A stretch of DNA of 64,000 nt from Liquidambar formosana (GCA_039720395.1 CM077832.1:26213763-26277762), one strand, 5' to 3'; numbered from the stretch's first letter, positions 21,701-33,603 are shown. Program-made: numbers and translations. The notes: a model not told the origin generated them from the sequence alone.

Positions 21701-24335
21701 TGTCACACCCCATTATTGTCACCTTAACTAGGGTACATCATTTCATGTAGGATTTTGAGTTCTTTTTTAGTCTAGTCATTTGCATTGAGTTTCTATAGCA
21801 TTGAATATCATGTGTATGAATTTTGAAGTGATTTGGAGTTCATTTCGATAGTCAATAAGAACTTTTGCGACTTTAAGGGCATAATCGTCTTTTAAGCCGT
21901 ATATTTTCCATTTGACTTTGGAATGAATCCCGAGTCATTCCCTTGAGTTCATATGGTTATATAGAGTCTATATATAGGTTCGATTTGATGAACTAATGGT
22001 TTAAGATTAATTCGGCTCATAACGGCTCAGGTTGACTAAAAGACCCTTTCTTGGTTCGCTTAAATTGACTCATGTGACGCACTCAATTTATTCCCATTTA
22101 ACTTCAATCGGACTTTATTTACATCATAAACATGTTTTGAAAGGTTGATTTTTGATTTGGAAAGCATTTGGCTCAACCTTGTGTGCAAACCTTAGCTTTG
22201 TGACGGTGGTGCACAGCGGTTAGCCGCCTTTGTAAAACCTAACCATGCACCCATGGTTAAGGATTTTTATCCTAAAATGTCTAAAAATGTGTTCCTCATC
22301 AAACCACGATCGTTTTGGCTTTTATTTCGTCAAAATCGGACTTAATTTGACCCCCGAAATACTTCCGGAAGGCGAAGGAGTCTAACTGAGGTATGCTGAT
22401 GGGAGCCCTTGCGTGACCGTCTGGGGCCAGACGGTCAGCCGTCCAAGCCTGGACGGTCACCCGAGGGAATTCGTCTTTAAGTGGGATTCTACCTCTTCCT
22501 TCCTCTTTTAATGGGTTTCTCCGCCCTTGCAACTTGTTTCCTTCTAAAATTGAGTAACTTTGAGTTGTTTGAGTACCAAAAGAGTCTCTAATAGCCCTAG
22601 GATCATTGTTTAATGAATTAATCTTAGCCATTGGTTCATGGGGTCAGTCCCCTATATAAAGAACATGATATTCAGCACATAGGGGGGCCACAAGTGCACT
22701 TTACACTTGGAGAGAGAGGGAGCTACGAGTTTGGAGAGCTAGAAGGACATCAAGAGAAGGCTTTTCAACCCTAAGCAAGCAAGAGAACGAGGACTTTGAA
22801 GGCAAGGGAGGTTCTACAAGAGGTAAACACACTTTCAATTGCTGAAATTAGACTTTTCTCCTTCATCTTCTACTCCTTTCTTTAGGATAGTTCTAGTGCA
22901 TGTAGTAACTCTTCTTATGGATTGAATTCAATGCTTTTGTGATGTTATGTGAAGGATTTTAGGATGGTTTATAGTTTAATATGCTTGATAGGCCTTAGTT
23001 TGCGAGGGTTTTGAAAGTATTATCCTTTTTATCCTTCTAAATCATGCATATTCCATATAGCATATTCGCTGTGATTGTTGTCATGAGTTGATACTCCTGT
23101 TAGTCAATATTGGTGATATAAATGATATTCATGATGATTTGAGCATGTGTTAGAGTCATTTCATATGTTTTAATGCATAGTTGTGAAATTAGAGTTTCGA
23201 CAACCCTAAATTCACATAAGTTTCCTATAGCATGATAGAATAGGTTTTCTTTTCTATTTTTCTTCATGGTTATTATATATATGATATATATATATATATA
23301 GAATAACTATGATAGTTTTTGCATGCATGTAGTGGATTTTTAGGGTTTTATGCATGACATGAGATTAGGGTTGCATTAAGGTCTCTATTTATTCACTGTT
23401 TTTGTTAATAATATGATTAGTGGATGACTTTGAGCCTTAATACTATTCTGTCCAGATTGTTATGTTATCCTTTTTGATATGCATTGAGCACTTGTAAGGG
23501 TGCAAACAGGTACAATAATTGCCTTATTGCAAATAAGGTCATTATTGCTTGAGCTTGCTATCGCTTGGAGAAAATTGCATAAGGTAAGTAGGGTATGAAG
23601 TGCCCCAATTCACTTTTCCTAACCTTTCTTCTCTCTTCTCCCTCCTAGGGTTATTTTCTAATCAAGGGATATGGTGAATTCTAGGGTTTCTTTCGACCCC
23701 TTTTCAAAAGTCTATATCTTTCATTGAAATCTTATTGAGAATCATTTGTCTTTGAAAATTGCTATGGAAGGAAACTTAAGGTTTACCATAAGTCTCTATT
23801 AGGGTTTAACCCTGTTCTTGTCGAACTACGTGGACTTTGATCCATGTATTTCGTTGCATGGTACGTAGGCGCTCGTTTTGAGGCTCAAGTTCATTCTAGG
23901 ATCCAAGTATCCTAGGTTTTTCTTCTCTTTTCTTCTTTTTCTATTTTGCTTTACTTGTTTGATTATGCATGGATGAGATGGATGGATGGAATATATGTTA
24001 TGCATGCTGCCTTGTGATGATATATGATGATATTTGAGTGAAAAAGATCTTAAGTTAGCCCAATTAAATTAAGAGACCAACTCGGGCGATGTGGGTGCCT
24101 ATGGGCTTTGCCCAGAACCTTCTCACGTCGTAACTTAGCCCCCAAATCCAATTTTCTGGTTTCAAAGACTTTGCTTTTCCTTTAATGGAGTCATGTGGTT
24201 TTTGAAAATAAAACATTTTTATGGTTTTCCTCTTTTCCTTAAAAAATGAGGTGGTGACTCCCTTTTTGTTTGTTATCTTTCACCTCTGTATTTTTTGCCA
24301 AACCCTTGTGGGCCGCGCTTTTTCGTGGGTTCACA
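21701..24335 (+). repeat. 3' LTR of element A
   Basis: It starts TGTCACACCCC and ends GGGTTCACA. It keeps the promoter region missing from the 5' LTR: TATATAA at 22653-22659, then a leader rich in GAGAGAGAGG. The palindrome arm has decayed on the left (22406-22421, three changes) but is intact on the right (22452-22467). The U5 half carries the CTACGTGGACTTTGATCC and TACGTAGGCGC blocks and a TGGTGACTCC at 24252-24261. Confidence 0.9.
22653..22659 (+). promoter_or_regulatory. TATA box of the element A 3' LTR
   Basis: TATATAA in the context CCCCTATATAAAGAACATG, about 190 bases after the GC-rich palindrome, the same spacing class as in the other LTRs. Transcription would read rightwards out of the element into 24.3 kb and beyond. 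Confidence 0.65.
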
Positions 24336-24538
24336 AGTCCCAACATGTGATATAATTATGGAATGATTATATATATATACGGTTGATTTATGGATTTATT
24401 TATATGTATATGGATATACATGCTCTTTTATGACATTCATTGGCATAAAATGCATTAAATGGAATTATTAAATACTTGGTAAAAGTATTAAAGGATCCTT
24501 GGAGTTGGACTACTGTGGTCATAGGATGTCTTGCTGTG

Positions 24539-26547
24539 TGTGAACCACGGGTTTTGATCAGCCCTTTTTTAAAAATATGTAGAGATTCAAATAAATAAAA
24601 AATTGTTTTTAAAGGTTCACAAAAACAAAACAAACAAGGAGTCGCCACCCCCTTTTTTAAGGAAAAGAGGAAAACCATAAAAAAATAGTTTTAAAGGAAA
24701 CCTTTAAGAACAAAACAAGTTGACTCCGATCAAGGAAAAGCAAGTCTTAACAAAACAAGAGAGGATTCAGAGACTAAGTTACGATGTGGGAAGGTTCTAG
24801 GAAACATCCAATAGGCACTCACATCGCCCCAAAATGGGTCTCTTAATTTATATGGCCTATTTAAATCACTTCCTAATTAGTCACCCTGTATGTGTAAAGA
24901 ATTATCCATAACTATTCATTCATCCATAAACATCCAAAAAGCATTCATAAACATCCATGAACAAATAAAAAGAGATATGGAAAGCAGTAGAGAGAGATAA
25001 AGAATAAAAGAAATAAAAGAAAAGAAAAGCTAGGATACTTTGTATCCTAGAGCGGACTTGAACATCAAATGAGCGCCTACGTACTCCACATGCAAAGATA
25101 TAAGGATTAAAGTCCACGTAATTCGATTGAGAAGGGGTTACTCCCTTTACAATGAACTATAAATCCTAAGTTTCCTTTTTAAGAAAAAGAAGAGTTTTTA
25201 AAAAAAGGAATTTGAGAAAAGGTAGAATTTGAAAAGAGATAGAACTCTTATTCAATAAGAAGTTTTAGAAAAGTAGGAAACTTAAGAATTATAGTTCAAA
25301 GCAAAAAGAATAACCTAAGGGGGGAGAAGAGAATAATTCATAACAAACTCACCATGAACCAACTTACCATATGCTAAACATCTTAAAACATTGAGAAATC
25401 ACCCATTAATCACCCTATATATGCTATAGGGCAATTATCATGCTCAAACCATCTATATTCGTGCTCAAATCATCATTAGAGAGACTAAAATCAAATCTGG
25501 ACAAAATACTAATCATGCGTACAATAACCTAATACTTATGCAAAGAATAAAAATCAAAAAAAAAGCAAAACCCTAATATGCTCCTATATGCCCTAGACAC
25601 CCTATCATGCATAAAACTATCAAAAACATGCTAAATACGAATTATTATGATGAAAATATCATATAACAATCCAAAACATGAAAAGAAAACCTAATATGAT
25701 GCATTAGATAAGTATTTTCTGTAAAAATGTGAAATAATCATCCTTACGACAAGTTTTCTTAAAAAAAACTATCCTGAGATAATTTTAAGTAGAAATCACT
25801 CCGTATGAATGATTTTTTCACATATCCTATGTAAAATACATACCTAAGAATGCAAAGAAACTCATGGCACACTTAAACACACTCCAGAAAACACCTATGC
25901 ACAACCTTACCCTCTAAGGATGATAATTATCCTCTAAAAGAATAATAATCCATAAATAGAAAGTGTTCTATACAAAAGATGCTTAAAATCATGCATATAA
26001 TTGAACCATGAAGAGAAAACGACCTAAACACATCAACTAATTTTCTATATAAGCATAACCCTATCCTAAAGAGAGAAACTATCCTATTAGCAAACAATTC
26101 ACAATCTGTACTCCACTAACATGCTTTTCACATTGTATGAATTATATACACTCTAAAATATAGAGCCTATATGATTCCTAACTCAATACTAAGCCATAAT
26201 TATGCAGAGAATGGGGTTAAAGAAGAAAGAAATGTAGAAAAAGGAGAATAAGGATGCAAGGAAGCTTACTACAAAGCAAGGGGTCTTCGTTGTGTTCTTC
26301 CTTCTTGTTGGACTTGATTTCCTTCTAGTTCTTCTTTAAATTTGTAGTAGAATGCTCTCTCCAAGTGGTGTGGGTGTGTGCAAATTCGTTTTCCCTCTCT
26401 CTTTTATGAATATGAAGTGTCAAAAGTCCCTTATGCTAATGAATGAGCCACTATTTATAGCCAACCAACCATATGAACCAATGGTTGAGATTAATTCATC
26501 ATAAAACTAATCTAAGACTATTATTAACTCCCTTAGATATTGGACAA
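24539..26547 (-). mobile_element. Truncated LTR of the element B family
   Basis: The plus-strand start TGTGAACCACGGGTTTTGAT matches the 39611 LTR and the two stay alignable up to about 26547 (ACCAACCAACCAT, CCAATGGTTGA, then AATGTTAAACAAC in B). After that this copy switches abruptly to the right arm of the large TIR element. The minus-strand TATA box TATAAATA lies at 26452-26459 and GGAGTCGCCA at 24638-24647. There is no primer site on the plus-strand left side, so it was a 3' or solo LTR. Confidence 0.8.
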
Positions 26548-27207
26548 CCAATGGTAGGTGGAAGGAAAGCCGTCGACAGAGTGCACTCCAATTTACGATC
26601 TGATTTTTTGAAAAATATAAGATTTTTGGGGTTAGGGTTACAAAAGAAAAAAAAAAAAACGATTGAACACATACCTGGGTTTGGGGTATGGAAGCAAGAA
26701 GGAAGCAATTTAGTGGAGGCCGACATAAGGTGGAAGGAAAGCTGTCAACGGAGTGTGCCCCAAATTGCCATATGATTTTTTGGGTTTCAGATTTATGCTT
26801 ACGATGATGAGATCTTGAGATTCTGACCAACCCAACGACGAGAAGGATGTTGACAACCGGGGTACTACTATCCTGTCGACGGTGAGTGGATCTGGTAGGA
26901 GATGAGGGAGAGAGGAGAGAAGAGAGAGGAGAGAGGGAGAGGGGGCGGGAAAAGAAAGAGAATGAAAAACCAAAATATGATTTGCTATTTGCTTTGGGTT
27001 GCCTCTTCGGCCATAACGCAGCGTTTTGGCAGTAATTTATGAGCTAGCGGTAAATGGTGTTAACGCTTGAAGCGTGTTGAATGAAACGGCGCCTATTTCA
27101 TGCATATTAAAGCTTAGTCGTTCCTCTTTTCCCTTTGTAACAGGTCGCGATCCCAATGGCTACTACACGATGCAGTTAAAGTAGACAACTACACTAAATC
27201 TGAATCC
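26548..27207. repeat. Right inverted arm of the large TIR element
   Basis: Reverse-complement match to 8738-8889 and 12103-12780 (see that element). It contains a GAGAGAGG tract near 26903-26945 and two copies of the block with GGTGGAAGGAAAGC and GTCRACRGAGTG. Confidence 0.75.
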
Positions 27208-27235
27208 CCTCTACTCCTCTTCAAACAAAAGTGGT

Positions 27236-28027
27236 AGCCCTAAATTATATAAAGCACAAACACGGACACAACACGACACGACACAGATACCCCGACACAA
27301 CAATTCCTAAGAATCCTAGGACACGACACGGCGAGGATAAAGCAATAAATATATATATATTATCCAAATGAAAGAAGCATGTAAAATTTTTGGAGTTATA
27401 CAAACGAAAAAATCTCATAAACAAGCAAGACATGTATCAGTTGCAATGACTTAATGAGATTTAAGAATGACATTCATGCCAATGACCTTGTGGCCTAGTG
27501 GCACTTCTTCCCCCTATGTAGGGGGAGGTCTTCACTTTGAGTTGTAGGTTTACCATATGTTAATGTAATGATTATCTTATCCATGTTAACCAAAAAAATA
27601 AATAAATAATAAAAATAAAAATTTGACATTCATCTGCCCCTATCTTTCTCAATGTGTTTTTGGTTGAGGGCTTAGGGATTTAGGGGCCTACGGCACGAAG
27701 AGTAAAGGCCTTTTAGAACTAAGTTTTAGCTTTTGCAAAAGCCCCCCCTCAATGGTTTATAATAACTAAATTCACCCATTTTAAAACAATTTAAAATTTC
27801 ATCTTTTGCCCTACCATGTCCCAAAAGTGTCCCCGCCGTGTCCTAGAAGTGTCCAAGACGTGTCTTGGAAGTGTCCACGATATGTCCGATATTAATTAAT
27901 TTTTTTATTTGATGGACACATGCGGGCCGTGTCCGACACGTGTTGACACTGTGTCGAAGGTGTGTCCGTGTCTGACACGTGTTAGACACAGCCACGACAC
28001 TCTTGGAGGAGTGTCCATGCTTCATAG
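27236..28027. repeat. CACG-rich palindromic element carrying a SINE
   Basis: Both ends are rich in CACGACACG / CGTGTCG motifs. The left part begins near AAAGCACAAACACGGACAC, and the right part ends with GTGTCCATGCTTCATAG, so the ends are roughly inverted. Internal palindromes such as GACACGTGTTGACAC add to the folding. I regard it as a non-autonomous foldback-type element of unknown class, interrupted by the SINE at 27478-27623. Confidence 0.5.
27478..27623 (+). mobile_element. SINE with target duplication
   Basis: The 10-base duplication TGACATTCAT flanks it (27468-27477 and 27624-27633). The head contains GTGGCCTAGTGGC, a good Pol III A box, and a degraded B box (TTTGAGTTGTAGG) about 50 bases further. 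The tail is an A-rich CCAAAAAAATAAATAAATAA run. These are the marks of a tRNA-derived plant SINE of about 146 bases. Confidence 0.85.
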
Positions 28028-28584
28028 GCCCTAATTAACTTCTAAAGTAAATATGAAACCCTACTTCGCCAAATTACTATAATAACCCCCCTTTTTTTTT
28101 AATGTTTGGTTCTAGGTTCATGATATTTCAATTTAAGCCTAAATAAGTTTTAATACCTCCCAACCTCCAAACAAATTTATAAAACCCAATTTAATTTGTT
28201 CCACTAGCCAAACAGATTTTTATTTTTATTATTTAATTTTATATTTTATGTATTTAATCTCTTATTATCATAAATCCAAAACAAGTCACCCAAATAGAAA
28301 TTAGGTGTATTACACTCATACTTAATTGATTTTAATTTTATTATGTAGGCCTATGTTCAGTAGTTAGAAACAAGTCATTTGAAGTTGATTCAGATAGAAC
28401 AAGAGCTTAAGTGAGCTAGACAACAGTACCGGGGGAAGGGATGTATTTTCTGTTTCTGCATCTTAATTAATCAATTACTGTAAATGAATTTTTAATAAAT
28501 CTAATAGAGCAATGAATCGTTTACTTCAGGATCTGTATATAGGTCTTTTTATTTTTATTTTTAATTTTATTTATAAGCAAATGA
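28028..28584. other. No gene seen
   Basis: AT-rich sequence between the palindromic element and the 3' end of the LINE. T-rich runs at 28540-28575 may be the reverse complement of the LINE poly(A) tail. Confidence 0.5.
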
Positions 28585-30425
28585 TTATATTAAGGAAGCT
28601 GAACCAGAGGCGTAACCATTCCCATTCTCGAACTCTGCCAAAAGAACTGAAGGCGGGAGGTTAATAATGGGAATGACTCCAAAGCGATTACAAAAAGCTG
28701 GCCATTGGGTGAGTTCATGGGTTGCCTTGTTAGCAAGCCGAGGAATACAATTAACCAAAAGGAAAAATCCCTTAGAACACATCTAGCATCACGAACAAGG
28801 GGATCGATAGACCAAGGAGGAATAGAGTCCCAGATACCGATGGGCTCAAGCACAGTCGAAGCATTCCTTCCAAAAATGATGTTGTGAAGACCAGTTGCTT
28901 AAGTATTGGTAACCACAAGACAGGACAGCTTTTGCTTCAACCACCATAGAGTCAAAAGCTAGCTTTTTTGCCGTCCAAGTGAAGAAAAAAGTACCTTTAG
29001 AGTCATAAACAATAGCGCTTAGAGTCGAGAAGGATGGAACAATAACAGCATCGAATTTTTTTAAACCCATTGATCAGGAGGGGATTCCAAGAATTCATCT
29101 GCATTGGAGAGTGAAGTCAGGAATTAAAATTCTGCTGATGTTCAAAAGCCACTTTATCAATCTATCTAGCTAAACTGATGGGGTCAAGAGTCTTCCCTTC
29201 AAAAATGATCTTATTTCTAGTGAGCCAAACTTGCTCCATAAGCACCACCACAATTTAATAAATATAAAATAGGAAATATAATAAATATAATATATGAAAT
29301 ATAATAAAATCTCTATTTAACAGGGCTTCTTCCTATACCTATGAATTCCACTGGACCCTTAAATCTTTGTGTACTGACCCCAAATCGAATTGTTTGGGAT
29401 TCAGAAGTGAAAGAAATCATTTTATCTACTAATAGTGGACAAATTGGCGTATTGCCAAATCACGCCCCTGTTGCCACAGCTGTAGATATAGGTATTTTGA
29501 GAATACGCCTTAACGACCTTCTCGAACTGTTTCTTTTTAAGAACCAAAAAGATTTGTGCCAAAATAACAAATGCCAAGAAGAATAAAAGGCCTTATACGC
29601 TCAATTTATTACAAAGATTAAGAGGCAACCCCTTTGAAAGGCATAAACGAATCTAGGCGAGGACACTAAGATGCGAGAAAGCACCCAGGTGCAAACTCCA
29701 ATTGGAAGACCGCCAAACAACTTTGGTAAAATCGCACTCCAAAAAATGTGCTTAGAGGACTCGACTGCATTACTACACAGAGGGCACACAAGATCAGGGA
29801 TAGGGAATCTCCTGCTTAAAACATAGCGCACAGGAATAACCTTTAATCTCTCGTGGATAGGGGAGTTCCAAAGAGAGAGCCATTCTTGTTTAGAGAAGCA
29901 ACCTGAAGAGCCAATGTGTGTTTTTTGATTAAGGAGGTAAGCAAATTTAACAGAAAAATCGCCTTTACAATTAGGAGTCCAGACTAGTTTATCCGCTGAG
30001 AGGTTAGAGGACAAGGGAATCCATAGGATATTGTCAATAGTGCCCAGGTCAAAACTACGTCTGACTTTGGTTGTATCACAGATGCACGAAGAGTGGTTGA
30101 TCAAATTAGAGACCAAGTTCATGCCTTCCCTACGCTCCCCAAAAGGCACAGGAAGATTGCCTTGAGAGTTGGAACCTAGGGGTCCTTCCACAGATATAAA
30201 TTCCACCAAATGCATAAACCCCTAGCTCCTGAAGCCTTAACCCATTCAAAGTCGATGTTCCCAGAACCCCAAATATGTCTAACACAATAGCAATCGAAAT
30301 CTCCATCTTAGTCTCATGTAAATAGATGATAGCACCTTTCTTATAAAAAAAAATTAGGCGGCTAATAGCCTTTCTTTTGATTACTAGAACCGCGGCCTCT
30401 AATATTCCAAGAAAGGATGTTCATC
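28585..30425 (-). pseudogene. L1-type LINE ORF2, internally deleted, with plastid insert
   Basis: Reading on the minus strand from 30425, the endonuclease start MNILSWNIRGRGSS is clear. Next comes decayed endonuclease sequence (an ETKMEI and WNLYLWKDP-like stretch in shifted frames) to about 30190. The same open frame (30215-29601) then goes straight into the post-RT zinc-binding domain: SVKFAYLLNQKTH, WLSLWNSPIHERLKV, CPLCSNAVESSKHIFW. The reverse transcriptase core with its FADD motif is absent, so hundreds of residues were deleted. After the plastid insert the protein resumes (EQVWLTRNKIIFEGKTLDP, about 29255-29180). It ends with an RNase H-like tail (NCIPRLANKATHEL near 28740). Several stops and frame changes make it a dead copy. 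Confidence 0.85.
29255..29525 (+). pseudogene. Plastid atpE fragment (NUPT) inside the LINE
   Basis: From about 29360 to 29522 the plus strand encodes the N-terminal part of the chloroplast ATP synthase epsilon subunit: [20 protein letters not shown], then [17 protein letters not shown], then [15 protein letters not shown]. The normal start MTLNL is replaced by MNSTGP, so the left junction lies at or just after the initiator. An AT-rich stretch and TTCTTCCTATACC at 29255-29345, of unknown origin, seem to have arrived with it. The fragment ends abruptly in LINE sequence. It is a nuclear copy of plastid DNA, not an expressed gene. Confidence 0.88.
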
Positions 30426-30808
30426 ATTGCCAAAAAAACTCCATATAAAAAAAAAGAAAAAAGAAAAAAAAACCCTATAATACTCAATACTTGAGGCAGG
30501 CTACTTTATAAACCCAGCTTACTCCCAAATTGATCCCAAACTTTACCTTCCATCTCAGCCTGTCTATTCTGAATTTTTGGATTATTTCCTAAGCTATCAA
30601 TGCCCACATGAAAAATTGTGTCCCACGTTTGGTTAGCTTCCTCAAGGATTAGCCTATTCCTATTCACAATACCACTATCCGAAACAATGAAGTCATTCTT
30701 TATCGACGAGCTCGATAAACTATCACCTTTCTATGCTTAGAGAATTTCTTGCCCTTGGATTTTGTAATGCGCTTAGATTTGAAGCACTGTTTCCACTAAC
30801 AAAGTAGG

Positions 30809-31159
30809 TCATGAAGTAGCTTCCTCTTTCTTTTTGTAGCTCTTTAATTTAGAATCCCGCTTGCGGAAGCATTCAACTCGTGCTACAACTGCTTCAGGAA
30901 TAAGATCGTGAAGTAAAACCTGATCCGAATCATAATCGACATTCTCTGCTAGAAGAGTACTAAGCTCGGATTCACAAACTCTAGAAATATACGTGTTAAC
31001 ATATGGGGAGGAGATGGTATTGTGTCTGCCGGCGACGATAGACTTGGAGGCGTTGTCTCTCCTTGGTTCCTTACTACTAGCAATGTCTCTAGTACTATGG
31101 AAGGGACTCAAGGGAAAGTGGGCTACTGTGTTAGGGTTGGGCCTTTCGGGATCTCTCAA
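30809..31159 (-). pseudogene. LINE ORF1 C-terminal remnant (tentative)
   Basis: A 116-codon frame lies upstream of the ORF2 start in LINE orientation. It has a polar, basic C-terminus (CFRKRDSKLKSYKKKEE) and no recognised zinc knuckle in the surviving part. Position relative to ORF2 is the main argument. It is cut on its 5' side by the Helitron at 31187. Confidence 0.5.
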
Positions 31160-31186
31160 GTTTGTTTGTTTGTGTATTTATTAGCA

Positions 31187-33203
31187 CTAGTTATTGCACA
31201 CGTGCGTTGCACGTGGATTTTTTGTCGACAATAAAATGATTAAAGATCATCAATTATTTTTCCTAAATAAACATATAAAAGATCGATGATTTCCAAGATC
31301 TTTTTAGCTTGAATAGGGATTGACCCTTTTCATGTAGCACAACCCCTCATCTAGTGGTAATTATCTCTTCAATATTGTCCATATCGATTAAATATAAACT
31401 TTATTTACTTAAGGAAGGTTATGTAGCCATTTGTTCTTTAACATTTAATCCATATCAAGTGTGAAGATTTGAGATGTTAAGAAATTATTTTCTACTCCGT
31501 AGAAGGTTTTAATCCGTTTACATCAAATGATCTAGAAAGAAATGTTAATACATAATGACACGCAACTATTCAAGAATCTTAACAAATAACTTATTCATTG
31601 TCCACTCATTTTCTACACATCTACAATAAGAAACATATCAATGAAGAAGTAAAAAAGAGAATAATTAGAACCAAAATAAATGAAGAAAGTATATACTTAA
31701 TCTCTAGAGAGAATTTAATTTGGTTGAATTGTTAACCATATGGCAAGTTTATTGTATCGTAGAAATTATATGCAAAAAAATAGACTAAATTTATTAATGA
31801 ATTAGTAGTTTATATAATGTGACTTACACATCAACAAATTCTAATATATTTTGGATCACTTAAAGAATAAGTACATGCTCAAAAAGATAAGAGTCCTGAC
31901 ACCATATTACTATCATGGGATATTATTCCACTTCATCCAAATGAAACTTTACTACTACCTCTCTTCAACTTCTTTGTATTTTTTGTATTTTTTGTTTTTT
32001 TGGCTGAAAAATCTATGGATCCCCACTTCGTAGCGAGACATTCCACAATGCATCATTGGAGCTCAACATCCCATTAGTTGAAACAACTAAAGATAACATA
32101 GCACAAAAACTAATCTTAGGATTCAAAAAATGGGAAAAATTACAAATCAAAAAATAAGGCAAAATGCCTCATCAAGAACATTTAGAAACCTAAAGCCTTT
32201 ATTCTCCAGCCCACCTCTCAAATCTCCCATAAACAGTATAGTCTTGAGAAGGGAATTTTAATCTCCAAGAAAAAATCAGAAAGACAACATAGAGATTGAG
32301 CATTTAAAAAAATAATAATAAAATAAAATACATACCTCTTACAAGGGATTTTTTATCAGCAAGAAAAAATCATAAACAGAATGAGCATATAAAAATAGCT
32401 TTTCAATTCCTATCGGATATTTCCAAGAGCAATTTTTCATTGAAAGAAAAAATATAATTAGATGATTTACCACGTAAAATAAAGGGTTTAGCATTCATAT
32501 ACAAAAGCATTTTAGTAAATTGCTTATAAAACTTTACCAATCAAATCAAAAGTAAGTGAAAATACTCACAGCAAAAATAAAAAATTACAAATTAAACCAA
32601 GAACTTGAATAAAAAAAAAAAACTCTAAGAAAGATATATAGAATTTAAATGAAATATGATTGCATAAAATTAATTTCTCAGAGGAACAAAATTAAATAAA
32701 ACATAATGTGATTATTAGCATTCAAACCAAAACCCAACTTAACAAATTTCTAGCACAGTACCATATATATATATTATAATTTGCAGAGCAAAACTTACCA
32801 GAGAAGGGAGAAGTTGTCGTTAATGAAAAAGGTGGAGAGAAGGTTGAAGCTACTCTTTATGGAGAAAGTGGAATTTACAATCCGGCTGTTTATTTATTAT
32901 ATATGAATTATAGTTTCCGTTTCTTTAGAATTCATATCTAGGTTTGGTTTTATTTAATTATTATACGAATTATAGTTTCCTTAGAAGTCTTATTAAGGTA
33001 TGTGTTTTATATTGCTATATTTCCTATATTTATGCAAAAGGGTAGTTGTATAGTTTCCTTAGAATTCTTATTAAGGTATGTGTTTTATATTACTATATTT
33101 CCTATATATGCAGAAGGGTAGTTGTGTATTTAAAAATTAAAATAAGGATATATTAGTCAATCAAAAGTTTTTCTCACATTCATCTTTTTATAGGTAGTAT
33201 AGA
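31187..33203 (-). mobile_element. Non-autonomous Helitron
   Basis: On the minus strand the 5' end is TCTATACTACCTATAAAAAG (33203 leftwards), very like the plant Helitron 5' consensus, preceded by host A. The 3' end is a hairpin CACGTGC / GCACGTG with loop AAC, then TGCAATAA, then CTAG, followed by host T. That is the classic Helitron terminus with an A-T insertion site and no target duplication. The 2017-base body is AT-rich with no Rep-helicase coding capacity; the 60-codon frame at 31851-32033 is not convincing. Confidence 0.88.
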
Positions 33204-33603
33204 TTAGTGTGTTTTATTGTGCCACAGGCGTGACCATGGATCTTCATGCACTAATACCTTATCGCTGAAGATCTGCATGTCAAATTTCCTCATTGATCAG
33301 TTTTTCAAGTCTCAACAACATTTGGCCTAACCATGGTTCTTTGATTCTTTCCCTTTTCTCTCTCTTTCTAACAGAAAAGAGAAAAATATTAATAATTTTT
33401 TTTTTGGAAATTTTTTGCTAGGGCGTTTGCCCCACCTAGTAGCACTCTGGCTTTGCCCTTGTATGTTTGGATAAATCAAAATGAGTAGAGCCCATTGTAA
33501 AGGGATCTAGAGCTTAGAAGAATGGTTATCTAAATCATGATCCACACTAAATGCCCATCTAAGCCCAAAAAAAAAAAAAAAAAAGGGCCTCACAACTACC
33601 TAA
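33204..33603. other. Short unassigned stretch with a transposon-like end
   Basis: It contains GGGGCAAACGCCCTA-type sequence in reverse near 33420-33462 (GGGCGTTTGCCCC, then CTCTGGCTTTGCCC). That resembles the AGTGGCGGAGCCAG termini common in plant elements. A poly(A) run lies at 33568-33583. No gene is visible. Confidence 0.4.

Larger units (their letters stand above)
14111..24335 (+). mobile_element. Element A: non-autonomous Tat/Ogre-type LTR retrotransposon
   Basis: The order is 5' LTR (14111-16379), primer binding site (16383-16400), untranslated leader, broken gag (17520-18476), a long non-coding interior, a 78-base hairpin array, a PPT-side hairpin, a polypurine-like tract, and 3' LTR (21701-24335). 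The flanking five bases are AGCCC and AGTCC, a target duplication with one change. No protease, reverse transcriptase, RNase H or integrase is present. The interior still carries the block found downstream of pol in element B (GGAGATACATAGGCAGCCCA near 19456), so pol was probably deleted from a B-like ancestor. Such an element would need proteins in trans. Its two LTRs differ by large indels, so it is not recent. Confidence 0.9.
8738..27207. mobile_element. Large TIR element (MULE-like?) hosting nested retrotransposons
   Basis: The left terminus GGATTCAGATTTGGTGCAGT at 8738 is repeated in reverse complement at the right terminus (27188-27207). The inverted similarity extends for hundreds of bases once the solo LTR at 8890-12097 is removed. 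Examples are CATCGTGCAGTAGCCATT against its counterpart, and ACGCTTTAAGCGTTAACA against ACGCTTCAAGCGTTAACA. The left arm (8738-8889 plus 12103 to about 12780) also holds two tandem copies of a block with ACCCAGGTATATGTTCAACT that recur in the right arm (26548-27207). Long arms with internal repeats suggest a Mutator-like element, but no transposase and no clear 8-9 base target duplication were seen, so the superfamily is open. Confidence 0.65.

Noticed and set aside
26499..26973. Four overlapping frames around 26.5-27.0 kb
   Set aside because: They lie in the right inverted arm of the TIR element and its GA-rich tract, and mirror each other.
29341..29586. Functional atpE gene
   Set aside because: Only the N-terminal third is present, with a foreign start and an abrupt end in LINE sequence.
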